Below, in pieces: positions 28,702-38,942 of a DNA stretch of 48,537 nucleotides (position 1 is the first letter of the stretch; the number at the start of each line of letters is the position of its first letter). The stretch is from Sporosarcina limicola (GTDB lineage: Bacteria > Bacillota > Bacilli > Bacillales_A > Planococcaceae), in assembly GCF_014873855.1 (NCBI RefSeq), contig NZ_JADBEL010000027.1, positions 1 to 48,537 on the forward strand. Reading direction: 5' to 3'. Under the pieces are notes generated by a model. That model saw nothing but the letters and a program-made list of their open reading frames with translations. It was not told where the DNA came from and did not search any database. Made by a program: the position numbers and the translations under genes.

Positions 28702-29433
28702 TATGACCACTCTTTCATTTTTATTGTTTAGCGTATTTTTTGTAGCATTACCATAGATACCGCAGGACTTGTAAGAATCCCAATCGCTGTATTTCAATAG
28801 CTCAGCCTGCCCTCATTTTGCTGTACTGACAGTGTATTTACTAATGCGAGCAAAATGATTAGTTTTATAAGATATTATTTCGTAAATTGCAGTATTCTTT
28901 AAGCATATAGAACTTTTTTGATTTCAACATAAATGTAATAGATATTAATTAATCATCTCTTTTTATATTTTCATTATTGGAATAATACACCACGAACCCT
29001 TGGTTGTTACAACAATTCTCCTGAAAAAATAATCCCCTTTATGATTCAACCCCAAAAGGAATGTCAGCTATTGTTACTATTTCATTTTTTAGTCTCGATT
29101 GAAAAACATGTTTTTTTAGTTGTCTAGATTTTGTCCAACCTGCTACTGATAGGATGGAATTGATATTTATGAAACTACTATAACAAAAAGGAGCAAATGC
29201 TGAGAACAAATAGCACACCGCTTACGATAAGCTTTTTACAACAGTCATAGCAATGGCAGAAAGGATCGATATAGCTAATACAGTTCGGAGCATTCGTTTC
29301 ACTTATGTCTTAAATGAGTGAAAACCCGCATAGGAATAATCAATTTACTTATACTATGAAATTTTGAAAACGCATTTGCTCATTTATAGTTCTTTTATAA
29401 GTATCAAATAAAGATAAAGTTTGGGGTGTTTTT
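28702..29433. other. 732-bp intergenic region, no convincing gene
   Basis: AT-rich sequence between the broken gene (minus) and the LRR/SLH gene (plus), so it should hold divergent promoters. The only small frame with a plausible hydrophobic product is a 23-codon one at 29222-29293 on the minus strand, without a clear ribosome site. I see no repeat, tRNA or structured RNA. Confidence 0.6.
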
Positions 29434-31785
29434 TTGAGAAAAAGTAGTCTATTACTAGTTATTTTCTTTTTACTAATGTCGCAATTTAGTGGTTTTTCTG
29501 TCTATGCCCTAAGTGAAAATGGTTTTGAGTATGATGTGAACAGTGATGGTATTAGTGTAACAATTACAGGCTATACAGATACAGCGACGGATGTTGTTAT
29601 TCCAAACATGTTAGATGGAAAAACTGTGACGGGGATCGGGGACGATGCATTTAAGAGTAAAGGGTTAACAAGTGTAACGATGCAAGAAGATTTGATGACA
29701 ATCGGGCGCCTTGCATTTCGTGATAACAAGTTAACGAGTGTGGTGATACCAAACAGTGTGACAGCGATTGGAGAATATGCATTTGCTTCTAATCTATTAG
29801 AGACTGTGGATATTCCAGATAATGTGACGACGATTCAAAGTTTTTCCTTTAACGGAAATAATTTATCGAGTGTTGTATTTCCGAGTAATGTGACCTTAAT
29901 AAAACAAGCTGCATTTTCCGGCAATAAGTTAACAAGTATAGTATTGCCGAATAGCGTGATTGAGATTGGACAAACTGCATTTGGTTCTAATTTATTAACA
30001 AGTGTAACAATACCTGACAGCGTGACGACAATTGAACATTTTGCATTTGAGAACAATCAGTTGAGTAGTGTGATAATTCCAAGTAGTGTGACCAGGATTG
30101 GAGAAAAGGTATTTGATAGAAATACATTAAACAATGTGAAATTTGAGGGTACACCAACTACTAATCCGTCGTCCTTCACAGGTCAAACTAAACCATCCGC
30201 TGTATTTATTGAATGGTTTAACGAGCCTGAATTTAGCACGAATTGGAATAATACCGTCCCCCAGCCAATGACTATTTATGCGAAGTATAGCTATATGATC
30301 TCCTTTAACACAACTGGTGGAACAGTTGTGTTAGATCAAAGAATTCCGTCTAATGAAAAAGCACTAGAGCCCGTAGCCCCAACAAAAGTAGGACACACAT
30401 TTGCAGGGTGGTACAAGGAAGCGGCCTTAACGACTGAATGGATTTTTACGACAGATACAGTAACAGCGGCTACAACGCTGCATGCGAAGTGGGATACAAA
30501 TAGCTATACGCTCTCCTTTGAGGAAAATGGAGGGACTGCAGTAGCAAATCAAACCATTATGCAAAATGAAAAAGCGACAGCGCCCACACCGCCAACAAAA
30601 TCTGGTCATACATTTGCAGGGTGGTACAAGGAAGCGGCTTTAACGAATGAATGGATTTTCACGACAGATACAGTAACAGCGGCCACAATGCTGCATGCGA
30701 AATGGAACACGAATAGCTATACACTCTCCTTTGAGGAAAATGGAGGGACAGCAGTAGCAAATCAAACCATTGTGCATAATGAAAAAGCCATAACGCCCAC
30801 AGTACCAACAAAAGCAGGTCATACATTCGCAGGATGGTACAAGGAAACAGCTTTAACGAATGAATGGAAATTTGCATCCGATGTATTAACAGAAAACACA
30901 GCACTGTATGCAAAGTGGACAACTAATCATTCTCCCAGTGGAGGTGGCGGTTACATTAGTACCAATACATTAACCTTTAACACAAATGGAGGATCAACTG
31001 TAGCCGCACAAACCCTTGCATATAACGAAAAAGCAGCGAATCCCATAGTTCCAACAAAAGCAAATCATAAATTTGCGGGATGGTACAAGGAAGCAGCCTT
31101 AACGAATGAATGGCGTTTCGCGACAGATGTAGTGACAGAAAATTCCACACTGTACGCAAAGTGGACGATGAATCATTCTGCTGATGAAGAACCAGCGCCA
31201 ATCCCGGTTCAGACACCCGAAGAAGTAGAGCGACCAGAAGAATCGACAGGACCAATGTGTACCATTAGATTTACGGATACCTCAACTCATTGGGCAAAGG
31301 AAATGATTGAAGATATCGCTAGTCGTTGTATAATAATAGGATATCCGGACGGGACATTTAGACCAAATGAACCTATCAAACGCCGGCATGTCGCCATCAT
31401 GTTTACACGTGCATTTGAGCTAGCACCAATACGTAACTCGATTGCCTTTAGCGACGTGCCAACGAACCATTTCTACTACGCTGCCATCACCAAAGTCTAT
31501 CAGGCGGGCATTTTCGATGGCGCATCAAACGGTAAATTCAATCCCGATGCGAATATGACACGTGCGCAAATGGCAAAGGTTCTTGTGTTAGCATTTGGAT
31601 TAGAGTCAAATGGAACAAGTGCAAATTTATTCCGGGACGTGCCTTCAACGCATTGGGCAAAGGATTATATTTCAACGCTTGCGGACAATCGCATTGCATT
31701 GGGAGATAACGGGGACTTCAAGCCAGATGAACCCGTAACACGCGCCCAATTTGTCTCCTTTATATACCGAGCATTGAACCTATAA
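29434..31785 (+). CDS. Large surface protein: LRR_5 repeats, InlB B-repeats and three SLH motifs
   Basis: A 783-residue secreted protein. Signal peptide to about residue 26. Residues ~55-240 hold about seven 23-residue BspA-type leucine-rich repeats (SVVIPNSVTAIGEYAFASN type). Residues ~285-580 hold four to five InlB B-repeats (GHTFAGWYKEAALTNEW, TLHAKW), nearly identical at DNA level with a 213-bp period at 30497 and 30710. A proline/glutamate linker leads to three C-terminal SLH motifs (FTDTSTHWAKEMIED, FSDVPTNHFYYA, FRDVPSTHWAKDY) for cell-wall anchoring. This layout fits an adhesin. The start is TTG at 29434. It is inside the hutH-bracketed island, next to the sensor/regulator pair. Confidence 0.9.
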   Translation: MRKSSLLLVIFFLLMSQFSGFSVYALSENGFEYDVNSDGISVTITGYTDTATDVVIPNMLDGKTVTGIGDDAFKSKGLTSVTMQEDLMTIGRLAFRDNKLTSVVIPNSVTAIGEYAFASNLLETVDIPDNVTTIQSFSFNGNNLSSVVFPSNVTLIKQAAFSGNKLTSIVLPNSVIEIGQTAFGSNLLTSVTIPDSVTTIEHFAFENNQLSSVIIPSSVTRIGEKVFDRNTLNNVKFEGTPTTNPSSFTGQTKPSAVFIEWFNEPEFSTNWNNTVPQPMTIYAKYSYMISFNTTGGTVVLDQRIPSNEKALEPVAPTKVGHTFAGWYKEAALTTEWIFTTDTVTAATTLHAKWDTNSYTLSFEENGGTAVANQTIMQNEKATAPTPPTKSGHTFAGWYKEAALTNEWIFTTDTVTAATMLHAKWNTNSYTLSFEENGGTAVANQTIVHNEKAITPTVPTKAGHTFAGWYKETALTNEWKFASDVLTENTALYAKWTTNHSPSGGGGYISTNTLTFNTNGGSTVAAQTLAYNEKAANPIVPTKANHKFAGWYKEAALTNEWRFATDVVTENSTLYAKWTMNHSADEEPAPIPVQTPEEVERPEESTGPMCTIRFTDTSTHWAKEMIEDIASRCIIIGYPDGTFRPNEPIKRRHVAIMFTRAFELAPIRNSIAFSDVPTNHFYYAAITKVYQAGIFDGASNGKFNPDANMTRAQMAKVLVLAFGLESNGTSANLFRDVPSTHWAKDYISTLADNRIALGDNGDFKPDEPVTRAQFVSFIYRALNL

Positions 31786-31787
31786 AA

Positions 31788-31835
31788 CAAACCACCTGCA
31801 AAGTTGTTTTAAAAGCCTTTGTAGGTGGTTTATTT
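31788..31835 (+). terminator. Terminator after the LRR/InlB/SLH gene
   Basis: ACCACCTGCAAAG / CTTTGTAGGTGGT stem followed by TTATTTAGTT. It separates the surface-protein gene from the sensor kinase gene. Confidence 0.8.
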
Positions 31836-31903
31836 AGTTGTCACGGGATAGAATTTACATACATAAAAATTTATTTTCCCAAAAAAACTAAGGAGGTATG
31901 ATA

Positions 31904-34900
31904 ATGAAAAAGAATAGTGGCATTACTGTGACCATTATCATGCTATTTACGGTTGTGTTTTTTCTTGGAAATCAAGAGTACTTTCGAACAGATAGCCGGC
32001 CCATTGTACAAGATGGCGTCACGACCATTGATAATGGACAACTACAGCAACAGTCTATTTTAAAATTGGACGGAGAGTGGTCGTTTTATCCAAACGTATT
32101 GATTCCACCTAGTGCATCGATTGATGCGTATGAACAACAGCGTATTCCCATTGAAGTGCCTGCTAAATGGGATGACTTTGTCGAACCAAATGAGGAAGGT
32201 CTTTCCATCGGGACCTATCATATCACGGTGAAGGTACCTGTTGAGGGACAATACGGCTTATATATTCGGACAATACGACAAGCAAATCGCATATTTATTA
32301 ACGGAGAAGATGTTGGCGCGGTGGGAAATCCAAGTGATACACTTCAAGCTTTTCGTTTTGAAAATGCCGATAAATATACGGTTTTTGCTAAAAGTAAAAA
32401 TAAAGAGCTAGATATAATCATTCATGTGGGAAATCGCAATTATTCAAAGGCAGGTATTCTCTTCCACGTCGAATTCGGTAAAAAGGAATCCATTCAAAAA
32501 TATTATCGTAAGAAAGTATTGGTAGATGCCTTTGTGTCAATTGGCTATATGGTATTTGGACTCATTTATTTGATTTCATACAGTCAGAATCGGAAGCGGA
32601 AAGAGGAATTATTTCTTGCTTTATTCACTATATTATTAGGTCTTTACATGTCATTCATCAATCAAAAAGTGTTCTTCCTTATTATGCCCCCGATAGATAC
32701 TTCGGGACAAGTTCGTTTACAATTAGGCATTTTACCACTTGTGATTGCTTGTTTAACCTACTTTATTTATTATATATATCCCGAATTTATAAAGAAAAAG
32801 GCAATCTATAGTATTAGTTTTTTACTTGGTATACTTTTTTTCATATATGCAATTTATGATCCATTCACAAACAATGGTATGGCGATAGGGACAGCTTCTT
32901 TACTATTGTTACAACTAGTATTTGTAGTCACTATACTTCCGGTGGTACTTTATAATTTATTTATCCTTTTACGCGTGCTCATGAAAAATGTAGAGGGTGC
33001 ACATTATATTTTAATTTTCTTAGTATCGCTTTGCTGCCATGCACTATTGATGGTAGTTAAATTTTTATTTGATGTGCCGATGAATTATAGTGAACTACTA
33101 TTGTTTATTCTCGTATTATATAGTTTTGCGTCACTTCTCAGTTTTAGGGCAAATGCCTCCTTTAAAAAAGTACAAGCATTATCGGAAGAGCTATTGTTAC
33201 ATAATCAATTGAAGGATGAGTTTCTATTAAAAACGTCCCATGAATTACGTACGCCTTTAAATGGTATTTTGAATTTATCGAAATCATTAATGGAAGGTGC
33301 ACAGGGTCCTTTAAAGCGTGAGCAGCAAGAAAATGTTATTTTAATTCATAACGTCACGCAACGCTTAGGTTATTTAGTAGAAGATTTATTATTTTCATCG
33401 AATCATATGTCGAAGGAAGTACGCGTCACGCAGCGTGCTGTGCCAATCACCGTTATAAATGAAGTCATAGCAGAAATACACAGCCTATTGCCTGATGATG
33501 CAACAGTACAGCTTATTAGTACCGTCGATCATGATTTACCAGCGATGTATACAGATGAATTGCGCTTCAAGCAGGTGCTTTATAATTTATTATATAATGC
33601 GCTACAGCATACATCACAAGGGCAAATCACCGTTATGGCAAATATCTGCGAAGAACAAATGAAAATACAAGTAAGTGATACAGGAACTGGCATATCCTCA
33701 CAAGATGTAGAGCGTATTTTTAATTCTTTTTATCAAGTGAAGAAAGAATACGATAGTGGAGGCCTCGGTTTAGGATTAAGCATTGCGAAGAATATAATAG
33801 AAAAATTAAATGGTGAAATTTACGTCAAGAGTACACTCGGTGTCGGAACAATTTTCACCTTCACAATGCCACTTGTAAATGCGGAAAAAATAGCTAGCGA
33901 GAAACATCAGCGAGCAGGTGTGCATAGAACAGATAGTACAGTACTTCAATTAGATCTACCGCTTTTTCATAAAGGAAATGATAAAACAATTTTAGTTGTC
34001 GATGACGATCATGTGAATATTAAGGTGCTAGCAGATGCTTTAACACAAAGGGGTTATACGTTTATTGCGGTTGACAACGGCTTTGATGCGATGGAATATT
34101 TAAAAACGCATAAGGTGGATTGTATGTTAATCGATTTAATGATGGGCGGCATGTCAGGCTATGATTTATGTAAAAGGGTACGGAAGCAGCACGATATGCT
34201 AGAGTTGCCAATTATTGTTTTAACAGCGATTATGCAACATTCCGATTTAGTGTTATCCCTACAGGTTGGGGCAAATGATTATTTACAAAAACCGATTGCA
34301 ATGGATGAGTTATTAGTGCGTATCCAATCCCTACTGGCTGTTCGTCAATCTTCCGTCGATGCAATTGAGGATGAAATGAATTTTTTATATGCACAGGTGA
34401 CACCTCATTTTGTTTACAACACCCTTAATACGATTATCGGGTTAAGTTATACAGATATAGAGAATACGCGTGAGGCGCTATACTATTTATCTACTTATTT
34501 TCGTGCCAAGCTGAATGTTCATTATCGGAATAGTATGGTTACTTTAGACGAGGAAATTGAACTTGTAAAAGCATATCTTTATATTGAAAAAATGCGTTTT
34601 GATGATCGCCTTACAGTGATCTATGATATAGACGAATCGATTGACTTAATGATTCCTGCATTATCCATTCAGCCGTTAGTTGAAAATGCAATTTTTCATG
34701 GGGTATCCAAGAAAAAAGAAGGCGGTACGATTGAAGTAAGCGTGCAACGAGAAGGTCAGTTGGTACGCATTAAAATTGATGATAGTGGTGTAGGCATCCC
34801 TGAAGATAAATTGCAGCAATTAGTGAACGAGGAAAATCCGCGTATCGGTTTTACGAATCCATTAAAAAAATTTAAGCTCATTAAAAATGCCAGTTTTCGT

Positions 34901-34981
34901 TTGTACAGTGAAGAAGGAAAAGGGACAACGGTTATTATTTTATTACCAGGAGGTGACGCATATGAACATCGTCATCATTGA
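31904..34981 (+). CDS. Hybrid membrane sensor kinase with two kinase modules
   Basis: About 1025 residues. An N-terminal membrane helix precedes an extracellular jelly-roll-like region (LDGEWSFYPNVL, RQANRIFINGEDVG), then seven spans (about 205-410) typical of 7TM-DISM sensors. HisKA phospho-acceptor His is in KTSHELRTPLNG (about 445), followed by an HATPase (NALQHTS, DTGTGI, GLGLGLSI). A receiver follows (ILVVDDDHVN, LIDLMMGG, Asp about 742). The C-terminus adds a LytS-type kinase: TPHFVYNTLNTI (His about 833) and a second ATPase domain ending TTVIILLPGG. The ATG at 31904 sits seven bases from AAGGAGG; the one at 31898 is too close. The 3' end overlaps the response regulator by 20 bp. Confidence 0.88.
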   Translation: MKKNSGITVTIIMLFTVVFFLGNQEYFRTDSRPIVQDGVTTIDNGQLQQQSILKLDGEWSFYPNVLIPPSASIDAYEQQRIPIEVPAKWDDFVEPNEEGLSIGTYHITVKVPVEGQYGLYIRTIRQANRIFINGEDVGAVGNPSDTLQAFRFENADKYTVFAKSKNKELDIIIHVGNRNYSKAGILFHVEFGKKESIQKYYRKKVLVDAFVSIGYMVFGLIYLISYSQNRKRKEELFLALFTILLGLYMSFINQKVFFLIMPPIDTSGQVRLQLGILPLVIACLTYFIYYIYPEFIKKKAIYSISFLLGILFFIYAIYDPFTNNGMAIGTASLLLLQLVFVVTILPVVLYNLFILLRVLMKNVEGAHYILIFLVSLCCHALLMVVKFLFDVPMNYSELLLFILVLYSFASLLSFRANASFKKVQALSEELLLHNQLKDEFLLKTSHELRTPLNGILNLSKSLMEGAQGPLKREQQENVILIHNVTQRLGYLVEDLLFSSNHMSKEVRVTQRAVPITVINEVIAEIHSLLPDDATVQLISTVDHDLPAMYTDELRFKQVLYNLLYNALQHTSQGQITVMANICEEQMKIQVSDTGTGISSQDVERIFNSFYQVKKEYDSGGLGLGLSIAKNIIEKLNGEIYVKSTLGVGTIFTFTMPLVNAEKIASEKHQRAGVHRTDSTVLQLDLPLFHKGNDKTILVVDDDHVNIKVLADALTQRGYTFIAVDNGFDAMEYLKTHKVDCMLIDLMMGGMSGYDLCKRVRKQHDMLELPIIVLTAIMQHSDLVLSLQVGANDYLQKPIAMDELLVRIQSLLAVRQSSVDAIEDEMNFLYAQVTPHFVYNTLNTIIGLSYTDIENTREALYYLSTYFRAKLNVHYRNSMVTLDEEIELVKAYLYIEKMRFDDRLTVIYDIDESIDLMIPALSIQPLVENAIFHGVSKKKEGGTIEVSVQREGQLVRIKIDDSGVGIPEDKLQQLVNEENPRIGFTNPLKKFKLIKNASFRLYSEEGKGTTVIILLPGGDAYEHRHH

Positions 34982-36074
34982 TGATGAAAAGTGGGCAATT
35001 AATGTGTTGAGCATTATTTTAAATAAACTAACACAGTTTTCAATTTGTATTAAAGGTACGTTTACAGATGCCAAGGATGCATTTGCACTTTTGGAAAAAG
35101 AACGGATTGATATTGTTTTTTTGGATATGGAAATGGTTGATATTCACGGCTTGGATGTTGCCAAGAAACTATTAACGAGCTACCCTTATGTGCAAATTAT
35201 TTTTGTGACAGCTCATGCACAGTTTGCAGTGGATGCTTTTGATGTTGAAGCTACAGATTATTTGTTAAAGCCAGTCCGAGAGAATCGTTTAATAACAGCG
35301 TTGAAAAAAGCACAGAAAATCTATGAAAATGGTAAAGAAACACAGACCCCAAAAAAGGAATTGAACTTGTATGCCTATACATTTGGAAGCTTTCAGCTAC
35401 TAGATGTGCGACAGGACACTGTAAAATGGCGTACAAAAAAAGTGAGAGAACTATTCTTGTATTTATGGTTTTATCAAAAAAAACCCTTATTAAATACGGT
35501 TATTATGGAAGATTTATGGCCGGAAATAGAGTTAGAAAAAGCGGGAACTACCCTTCATACGTCTGTCTATCATTTACGAAAAATGCTTAAGCAAAATGGG
35601 AGTGAGTATCCTATTTTACTCGTCAATAATCACTATCAGTTAACTAGTGAGATTGATAGTGATTACCGGGAACTTTTGCAGTTAGTAGAAGGACAGCAAC
35701 ATAATGAGCAGTCGATTCAACAGCTGTTAAATTGCTATGAAGGTGATTTTTTAGCAGAGGAAGAATATCCTTGGGCGATTCAAATACGGATACGCCTAAA
35801 ACAAGATGTCTTACACTTGCTTGAAACATATATTACCGATACAAAAGATATGAACCCATTACTAAAATTAAATTGCCTACAAAAAATGCTAGAGCTAGAT
35901 GAATTTAATGAGCAGTATATGTTTTTGCTCTTGCAATTTTTAATCGGACAAAATAAAAAACAAGCTTGTATGCAATGTTATGAAGCTATTCAGAAAAAGT
36001 TACAAGAAGAGTTAAGCGTACCAGTGCCTGAAAAAATTAATAAACTATACGCCGAATATATGATGCGGGTATAG
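34962..36074 (+). CDS. Response regulator with REC and SARP/BTAD-type output
   Basis: A 370-residue regulator starting MNIVIIDDEKWAINVL. The receiver's phospho-acceptor is Asp55 in IVFLDMEMVD, with the switch residues TAHAQFAVDAF and Lys in LLKPVREN. From about residue 140 a winged-helix (YTFGSFQLLDVRQDTVKWR, AGTTLHTSVYHLRKML) is followed by a BTAD domain (DYRELLQLVEG to the end), the SARP layout. It is presumably the partner of the upstream kinase, given the 20-bp overlap and AGGAGGTGACGC before the ATG. Targets are unknown; the adjacent SLH adhesin gene is a candidate by position only. Confidence 0.88.
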   Translation: MNIVIIDDEKWAINVLSIILNKLTQFSICIKGTFTDAKDAFALLEKERIDIVFLDMEMVDIHGLDVAKKLLTSYPYVQIIFVTAHAQFAVDAFDVEATDYLLKPVRENRLITALKKAQKIYENGKETQTPKKELNLYAYTFGSFQLLDVRQDTVKWRTKKVRELFLYLWFYQKKPLLNTVIMEDLWPEIELEKAGTTLHTSVYHLRKMLKQNGSEYPILLVNNHYQLTSEIDSDYRELLQLVEGQQHNEQSIQQLLNCYEGDFLAEEEYPWAIQIRIRLKQDVLHLLETYITDTKDMNPLLKLNCLQKMLELDEFNEQYMFLLLQFLIGQNKKQACMQCYEAIQKKLQEELSVPVPEKINKLYAEYMMRV

Positions 36075-36131
36075 TGCATTGTAAGAAAAGCCCTTTCCCC
36101 TCGTCTTGTACTATGTATTTTCCTACACAGA

Positions 36132-36169
36132 AAAAAAGCTAAAGCCCAAAATTCCGGCTTCAGCTTTTT
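36132..36169 (-). terminator. hutH terminator
   Basis: AAAAAGCTGAAGCC / GGGCTTTAGCTTTTTTT hairpin directly downstream of the hutH stop; also usable for the converging response-regulator gene. Confidence 0.8.
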
Positions 36170-36175
36170 CCAATA

Positions 36176-37654
36176 TCATCCCAATAAATACCGAGCAATA
36201 CCTTCGATATCCGGTGTGAAAATACGGTCTTCGTCAATTGGACGAACAACTTCACGCAGTTCATCGTACTTAACCCGCGTTTTCGGCGCCATGCCCTCTA
36301 CTCCACGAATCGTACAACCTGTCATCGCACAGAGTGCTTCGATTGCGAGGACGTTGCGCGCGTTTTTGATGATTGCATGTGCATGCCTTGCGCCAATCGT
36401 TCCCATCGATACATGGTCTTCCTGGTTGCCGGATGACGGAATAGAATCGACGGATGCTGGGTGTGCTAAGGTTTTATTCTCAGAGACAAGACTTGCCGCC
36501 GAATATTGTAAAATCATTGCACCTGACTGCAATCCGGGTTCTGGACTGAGAAATGGTGGTAATCCTTCGTTCAGTTGTGGATTAACGAGTCGTTCGATGC
36601 GTCGCTCGGAAATGTTGGCCAATTCTGCCACTCCGATTTTCAAGAAATCCATCGCGAATGCAATCGGTTGACCGTGGAAGTTTCCACCTGATACAACCGT
36701 GTCGCCATCGTCAAAAATGAGTGGGTTATCTGTTGCGGCATTCATCTCAATTTCAAGTTTCTCTTTCACATAGCCAAGCACTTGCCAGCTTGCACCATGC
36801 ACTTGCGGGATGCAACGGATTGAATAGGCGTCTTGGACACGCTTTTCCCCCTGTACGGTTGTATAATTACTGCCATCCAACCAGTCTAGCATTCTTACCG
36901 CCACATCAATTTGTTCCGGATAACCACGTGCTTCATGGATTGCGGGATGGAATGCGTCCGTGATGCTATACAATGCTTCCATCGTCATTGCCGCAATCCA
37001 TTCACTATCAAAAGCGAGTGACTCCGCCTCTAAATAATTGACGACACCTTGTGCAGTCATTGCTTGGGTACCGTTAATGAGCGCAAGCCCTTCTTTCGCT
37101 TCAAGCACAATAGGTTCCATTCCATGCTCTTTCCAAATATCCGCCGCCGGAATATGCTTGCCATCCTGCCAAACAAATCCTTCACCGAGCAACACGAGTG
37201 CGAGATGCGATAAAGGCGCAAGATCTCCTGACGCTCCAAGGGATCCCTGTTGCGGAATGACCGGGTGGATTCGGTTGTTCACCATGTAGGCAAACCGTTC
37301 AAGTACTTCAACTCGAATTCCCGAGAATCCTTTCAATAATGCATTCAACCGTAGTACAACCATTGCCCTTGAAACTGATTCTGGAAATGGTTCCCCGACG
37401 CCACATGAATGGGATCGAATAAGATGTAATTGTAATGCTTTCGTATCTTTTTCATCGATTTTCACATCGCTAAACTTACCGAAACCAGTATTAATGCCGT
37501 AAACCGTTCGATCTTCTCGTACAATTCTTTCTACTGCTGCACGACTTTTCTTGACACGTTCCAATGCTTCTTTGTCCAATGAAATAGCGGACCCTTTATA
37601 TAGAATTTCCTTTATCATTTCAAGTGTAAGAGACGAACCTGTTAAATTGATCAT
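36176..37654 (-). CDS. hutH: Histidine ammonia-lyase
   Basis: A 492-residue lyase converting L-histidine to urocanate and ammonia, the first step of histidine degradation. The MIO cofactor forms from Ala141-Ser142-Gly143 in [25 protein letters not shown] and the GNFHGQPIA segment are also family signatures. The ATG at 37654 gives the family N-terminus [11 protein letters not shown] and has AAAGGATGG upstream; the ATG at 37663 overlaps that site. Last gene of hutUIH here, whereas B. subtilis has hutH first. Its 3' end is duplicated at 27766-27978. Confidence 0.96.
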   Translation of the reverse strand: MINLTGSSLTLEMIKEILYKGSAISLDKEALERVKKSRAAVERIVREDRTVYGINTGFGKFSDVKIDEKDTKALQLHLIRSHSCGVGEPFPESVSRAMVVLRLNALLKGFSGIRVEVLERFAYMVNNRIHPVIPQQGSLGASGDLAPLSHLALVLLGEGFVWQDGKHIPAADIWKEHGMEPIVLEAKEGLALINGTQAMTAQGVVNYLEAESLAFDSEWIAAMTMEALYSITDAFHPAIHEARGYPEQIDVAVRMLDWLDGSNYTTVQGEKRVQDAYSIRCIPQVHGASWQVLGYVKEKLEIEMNAATDNPLIFDDGDTVVSGGNFHGQPIAFAMDFLKIGVAELANISERRIERLVNPQLNEGLPPFLSPEPGLQSGAMILQYSAASLVSENKTLAHPASVDSIPSSGNQEDHVSMGTIGARHAHAIIKNARNVLAIEALCAMTGCTIRGVEGMAPKTRVKYDELREVVRPIDEDRIFTPDIEGIARYLLG

Positions 37655-37682
37655 GACACCCATCCTTTATTCACAAAATTGC

Positions 37683-38942
37683 TTATCCGACGACTTTGAC
37701 ACCCTTTTTCCAGACGGATTTCACATGATTTACACCAAACAAATATTGCAGTTCCTGGTAGTTAGAGATTTCCCAAAGGACGACATCCCCTTGTTTTCCT
37801 GGTTCGAGTGAGCCAGTTTTTTCCTCCATATGAATGGCACACGCCGCATTATACGTTGCTGCAGTTAGTGCTTCCGCTGGCGTCAAGCGCATCAAGATGC
37901 ATGCAAGGTTCATGACAAGCGGCATTGATGTTGTCGGTGATGAACCCGGATTGCAATCTGTCGAAATTGCGACAGGTACACCCGCATCAATCATTTTCCG
38001 ACCTTGCGCTGCTTGTTCTCTAAGGAATAAAGCGGTTGCAGGAAGTAAACACGCAATCGTTCCAGCGGCAGCCATTGCTTCGATTCCTTCATCAGATGCC
38101 TTCAGTAAATGCTCTGCCGAAATCGCACCGATTTTTGCAGCCAGTTCAGCCCCTTGATAGGGTTCGATTTCATCTGCATGGATTTTAGGAATCAAGCCAT
38201 ATTTTTTCCCTGCTTCCAAAATCCGTTCAGACTGTTCGGGAGTAAACACACCCACTTCACAGAACACATCGTTGAAGACTGCAAGTTTTTCATTGGCAAC
38301 AGCCGGAAGCATTTCATTGATGATGAGATTGACATAGTCTTCTTCACGACCTTTATAGTCGGTCGGAACTGCATGTGCACCCATGAATGTGGGAACTAAG
38401 TCAATCGGATGCTCCTCTTGTAATCGTTTCATGACGCGGAGCTGTTTCAGTTCTGTCTCAACATCTAGACCATAACCACTTTTCCCTTCGACTGTCGTAA
38501 CACCATGTTTCAGAAAGGAATTGAGGCGCTTTTTCGCTTGTTCGACGAGTTGGTCTTCCGTCGCTTCACGCGTCATTCGGGTTGTTGCGTGAATGCCGCC
38601 GCCCGCATTCATGATTTCCATATAGGTCGCGCCTTCAAGACGCATTTCAAATTCACGCTCACGGCTTCCACCATAAGCGACATGCGTATGCGGATCGACT
38701 AGTCCGGGTGTGACAAGATAGCCTGCCGCATCCGTAATTTCGGCTTCGTGCACTCGATCTTTGAACTGTTTTTCGATTTCAGCTGTCGTTCCAACAGCTT
38801 GGATGATCCCATTTTCAATCCATACACTACCGTCTTCAATGATTGCTAAATCGCTCATTGCTTCTTTAATGCGCGGTCCTTTGTTGCCATGCGCCATCGT
38901 GATAAGTTGCGTCGCATGTTTGATCCAAACAATTGTTTTCAT
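37683..38942 (-). CDS. hutI: Imidazolonepropionase
   Basis: A 419-residue amidohydrolase that opens the imidazolone ring to give N-formimino-L-glutamate. Metal-binding His-x-His is in [37 protein letters not shown] carries a further metal-ligand region and [16 protein letters not shown] the active-site Asp. Overlaps hutU by four bases (ATGA) and precedes hutH by 28 bp. Confidence 0.95.
   Translation of the reverse strand: MKTIVWIKHATQLITMAHGNKGPRIKEAMSDLAIIEDGSVWIENGIIQAVGTTAEIEKQFKDRVHEAEITDAAGYLVTPGLVDPHTHVAYGGSREREFEMRLEGATYMEIMNAGGGIHATTRMTREATEDQLVEQAKKRLNSFLKHGVTTVEGKSGYGLDVETELKQLRVMKRLQEEHPIDLVPTFMGAHAVPTDYKGREEDYVNLIINEMLPAVANEKLAVFNDVFCEVGVFTPEQSERILEAGKKYGLIPKIHADEIEPYQGAELAAKIGAISAEHLLKASDEGIEAMAAAGTIACLLPATALFLREQAAQGRKMIDAGVPVAISTDCNPGSSPTTSMPLVMNLACILMRLTPAEALTAATYNAACAIHMEEKTGSLEPGKQGDVVLWEISNYQELQYLFGVNHVKSVWKKGVKVVG

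Noticed and set aside
29222..29293. 23-residue hydrophobic peptide (MLRTVLAISILSAIAMTVVK)
   Set aside because: No clear ribosome site or conservation evidence; could arise by chance in an AT-rich gap.
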